The position numbers and the translations under genes are program-made. A stretch of 33,242 nucleotides of DNA from the NCBI GenBank assembly GCA_017430965.1, contig JAFRLX010000023.1, forward strand, positions 1-33,242. Direction: 5' to 3'. Shown here one piece after another: positions 31,520 through 33,242 of the stretch (the stretch's first letter is position 1; each line of letters starts with the position of its first letter). The notes below the pieces were generated by a model. It had not been told where the DNA came from, made no database searches, and worked only from the letters and a program-made list of their open reading frames with translations. The DNA comes from Clostridia bacterium (GTDB lineage: Bacteria > Bacillota > Clostridia > Oscillospirales > Acutalibacteraceae).

Positions 31520-31595
31520 TCGGGACTCGGGATTCGGGACTCGGGATTCGGGAAATTAATCCACGAACGCCGAACCACGAAAGAACAACTCAACA
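31520..31595 (+). repeat. GGGA-rich tandem repeats and tail, left copy
   Basis: Two copies of a 14-bp unit (TCGGGACTCGGGAT) plus TCGGG occupy 31520-31552. A tail TTAATCCACGAACGCCGAAC then CACGAA follows. A related copy with the same order of parts lies after the ATPase gene, at 32908-33010. Confidence 0.85.
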
Positions 31596-31604
31596 GAGTT
31601 TTTA

Positions 31605-31633
31605 TTGACAATCTCTTTAAAACCGACTAAAAT
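31605..31633 (+). promoter_or_regulatory. Promoter of the DUF4143 ATPase gene
   Basis: A perfect TTGACA (31605-31610), a 17-bp spacer and TAAAAT (31628-31633), 41 bp before the ATG. It gives the ATPase its own start within the BREX operon and may help to transcribe pglX. Confidence 0.75.
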
Positions 31634-31674
31634 AAAATGTGAGTTTAGATTAGTCAATAAGAGGGGACAAAAAT

Positions 31675-32907
31675 ATGACCTATATTGAAAGAGCAATCAC
31701 ACCAATATTGAAGAAGAGAGTTTCCGAGAGTAAGTGCCTTCTGCTCACAGGAGCAAGGCAGGTTGGGAAGTCAACGCTTATCAAGCATGTTTTTCCGGAG
31801 TATACCAGAGCCAATTTTGATGATCGAATGACGAGACTTCAAGCGAAGGAAGAACCGAGACTGTTTTTTATGAATCATGCGAGACCTTTGTTTATTGATG
31901 AAGTGCAAAAAGAAAACAGTGTGCTTGAGGAAATTAAGTTAATTGTTGACGATTCGGATGAAAGAGGGCAGTTCATTCTTTCCGGTTCACAAAAGCTTGA
32001 GCTTATGAAAGGCATGAGCGAATCTCTTGCCGGACGAGTGTCGGTTTGCGAGTTAACCGGGCTTTCTATGAGGGAAATCCATCAGGTGCCTTTTCAAAAG
32101 CATTTTGTTCCAACTGAGGACTATATTTGCGAACGGGAAGAGCACCTGACAACGTATGTGGATTTATGGAAAACGATACACAGGGGCTTTTATCCCGAAT
32201 TGTACAGTGCCGAGCGGGATTGGCAGGAATATTATGCCTCCTATGTGGCGACCTATTTAGAGCGCGATATCAATGAGATTATTTCGACCGACAGCCTGAC
32301 ATTTACCAAGTTTTTGACAGCAACGGCGGCACGCACCGGCGAGATGCTAAACTATGCAAATATCGCGAGTGATGTCGGCGTTAGCGAGCCCACGATTAAA
32401 AATTGGATATCGATTTTGGAACGGACGGGCATTGTCTATATTTTGCAGCCCTATAGTGCGGGCGCACTTACTCGAGCGATTAAGTCGCCTAAGCTCTATT
32501 TTCGGGATACCGGGCTTGCCTGTTATCTCACAAGGTGGACATCGGCAGAGGCGCTCAGTCAGTCCGCAGTGGCAGGCAATATGTTTGAAACATTTGTTGT
32601 GTCGGAAGTTTTAAAGAGTTATTGCAATGAGGGAAAAGACTACCGATTCCAAGTTTTTTATTATCGAGGTAAAGATAGAAAAGAGTCTTCTGAAAATGAG
32701 ATTGACTTGATTATTGAAGAAAACGGAGTTTTGTATCCGGTGGAAATTAAAATGTCGGGAAACCCCAAGGCAAATATGGGCTCTGCAAATCCCATTCTGG
32801 ATAAGATACCCGATAAAAAACGCGGCATGGGCGTGATTTTATGCCTTGTGGATAAAAAGCTGTATCTGCGGGAGAATTTGCTCGCGCTGCCGATTGAGTA
32901 TATTTAG
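31675..32907 (+). CDS. AAA ATPase with DUF4143 domain
   Basis: A 410-residue protein with Walker A GARQVGKST (26-34), Walker B-like RPLFIDEVQKE (about 75-85) and the FILSGSQKLELMK sensor segment. A winged-helix-like region (MLNYANIASDVGVSEPTIKNW) leads to the DUF4143 domain. Its end, ENEIDLIIEENGVLYPVEIK, has the D...ExK pattern of a PD-(D/E)xK fold, so a nuclease activity is possible. Such proteins are common in bacteria and archaea, often next to defence genes, with unknown role. Here it lies between brxC and pglX, has its own promoter, and is flanked by similar repeats, suggesting a later insertion. Confidence 0.88.
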   Translation: MTYIERAITPILKKRVSESKCLLLTGARQVGKSTLIKHVFPEYTRANFDDRMTRLQAKEEPRLFFMNHARPLFIDEVQKENSVLEEIKLIVDDSDERGQFILSGSQKLELMKGMSESLAGRVSVCELTGLSMREIHQVPFQKHFVPTEDYICEREEHLTTYVDLWKTIHRGFYPELYSAERDWQEYYASYVATYLERDINEIISTDSLTFTKFLTATAARTGEMLNYANIASDVGVSEPTIKNWISILERTGIVYILQPYSAGALTRAIKSPKLYFRDTGLACYLTRWTSAEALSQSAVAGNMFETFVVSEVLKSYCNEGKDYRFQVFYYRGKDRKESSENEIDLIIEENGVLYPVEIKMSGNPKANMGSANPILDKIPDKKRGMGVILCLVDKKLYLRENLLALPIEYI

Positions 32908-33010
32908 CGGGAATCGGGAGTCGGGAATCGGGAGTCGGGAATCGGGAGCCGGGAGTTTAATCCGCGAACCCCGAACCACGAACCACGAATCTGGAACAAC
33001 GAACCACGAA
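32908..33010 (+). repeat. GGGA-rich tandem repeats and tail, right copy
   Basis: Three copies of a 14-bp unit (CGGGAATCGGGAGT) start directly after the ATPase stop, followed by CGGGAGCCGGGAG and a tail with TTTAATCCGCGAACCCCGAA and three CCACGAA motifs. It mirrors the left copy before the ATPase. Confidence 0.85.
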
Positions 33011-33024
33011 AAAGAGGAAAACTA

Positions 33025-33242
33025 ATGAACAAAAACGCATTAAAAACATTTGCCATCGGTGCCAGAAACAGTTTAATCAGTGCTGTGAAAAAGAAGGCGT
33101 ATGAATACGGTATTGATGAGAGCGGCTATGGTGAGAGAAATGCCACAGTCATTGGCGGCAGACCTTTAAGCAGCACCGAAGCGGCGCAAAGAGCTAAACT
33201 GGTGGCAAAGATTGATGCCGATGGTTTTGAACAGGTGATGGA
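33025..33242 (+). CDS. pglX: BREX-1 adenine methyltransferase PglX, 5' part only
   Basis: The first 72 codons of pglX; the rest lies beyond the window. The start MNKNALKTFAIGARNSLISA and the following KKKAYEYGI match the N-terminus of BREX-1 PglX, which methylates N6 of adenine in a short non-palindromic motif to mark self DNA. AGAGG lies about 8 nt before the ATG. With brxA-brxB-brxC upstream, pglZ and brxL would be expected after it. The catalytic motifs are not in view. Confidence 0.88.
   Translation, partial: MNKNALKTFAIGARNSLISAVKKKAYEYGIDESGYGERNATVIGGRPLSSTEAAQRAKLVAKIDADGFEQVM

Noticed and set aside
31520..31552. Short regular repeats as a CRISPR array
   Set aside because: The 14-bp units are directly adjacent without spacers and are low-complexity GGGA repeats.

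Overview
The window looks like a chromosome segment of a spore-forming Firmicute, probably a Clostridia of the Ruminococcaceae/Oscillospiraceae type. This is inferred from strong AGGAGG ribosome binding sites, the yggS-sepF-divIVA-ileS-lspA-rluD gene order, a split transketolase, and alpha/beta-type small acid-soluble spore protein (SASP) genes. No 16S or other marker is present to fix the species.

Layout. 2-1352: an IS3-family insertion sequence. 1461-14050: a dense housekeeping block, all on the plus strand, with many overlapping starts and stops: miaA, a HlyD-like membrane protein, yggS, sepF, divIVA with a very long acidic tail, ileS, lspA, rluD, transketolase N- and C-terminal subunits, a small ComEA-like protein and a Gfo/Idh/MocA oxidoreductase. 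14051-15341 and 24831-24890: a broken tandem set of SASP (ssp) genes on the minus strand. The downstream copy (ssp1) is cut by three different palindromic, non-coding elements of 190-277 bp that share a core module. The upstream copy (ssp2) is split in two by a 9.49-kb integrative element.

The 9.49-kb element (about 15342-24833) carries a large serine recombinase at one end, a small ORF, an XRE regulator, a methyltransferase fused to an N-terminal nuclease-like domain, a two-domain specificity subunit, an OLD-family ATPase/TOPRIM nuclease, a broken DUF523 gene and a HipA-like kinase. The junctions share only the dinucleotide GA (TC on the plus strand), as expected for TnpX/TndX-type recombinases. 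Joining the flanks in silico restores an uninterrupted 58-codon ssp gene. The recombinase has a strong ribosome binding site but AUA where a start codon should be, so the element may be stranded or poorly expressed.

24891-33242: an HD-domain protein on the minus strand, then a type 1 BREX defence operon with a consensus promoter: brxA, brxB, brxC and the start of pglX, which runs off the window. A DUF4143-type ATPase gene with its own promoter sits between brxC and pglX, flanked on both sides by related GGGA-rich repeats, as if inserted into the operon.

Taken together, a conserved cell-division/translation block borders a defence island in which restriction-modification/OLD genes, brought by a recombinase into a spore gene, lie next to BREX. 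The observations most worth following are the split ssp2 gene with its GA junctions, and the three related palindromic elements in ssp1, for which I recognise no described family.
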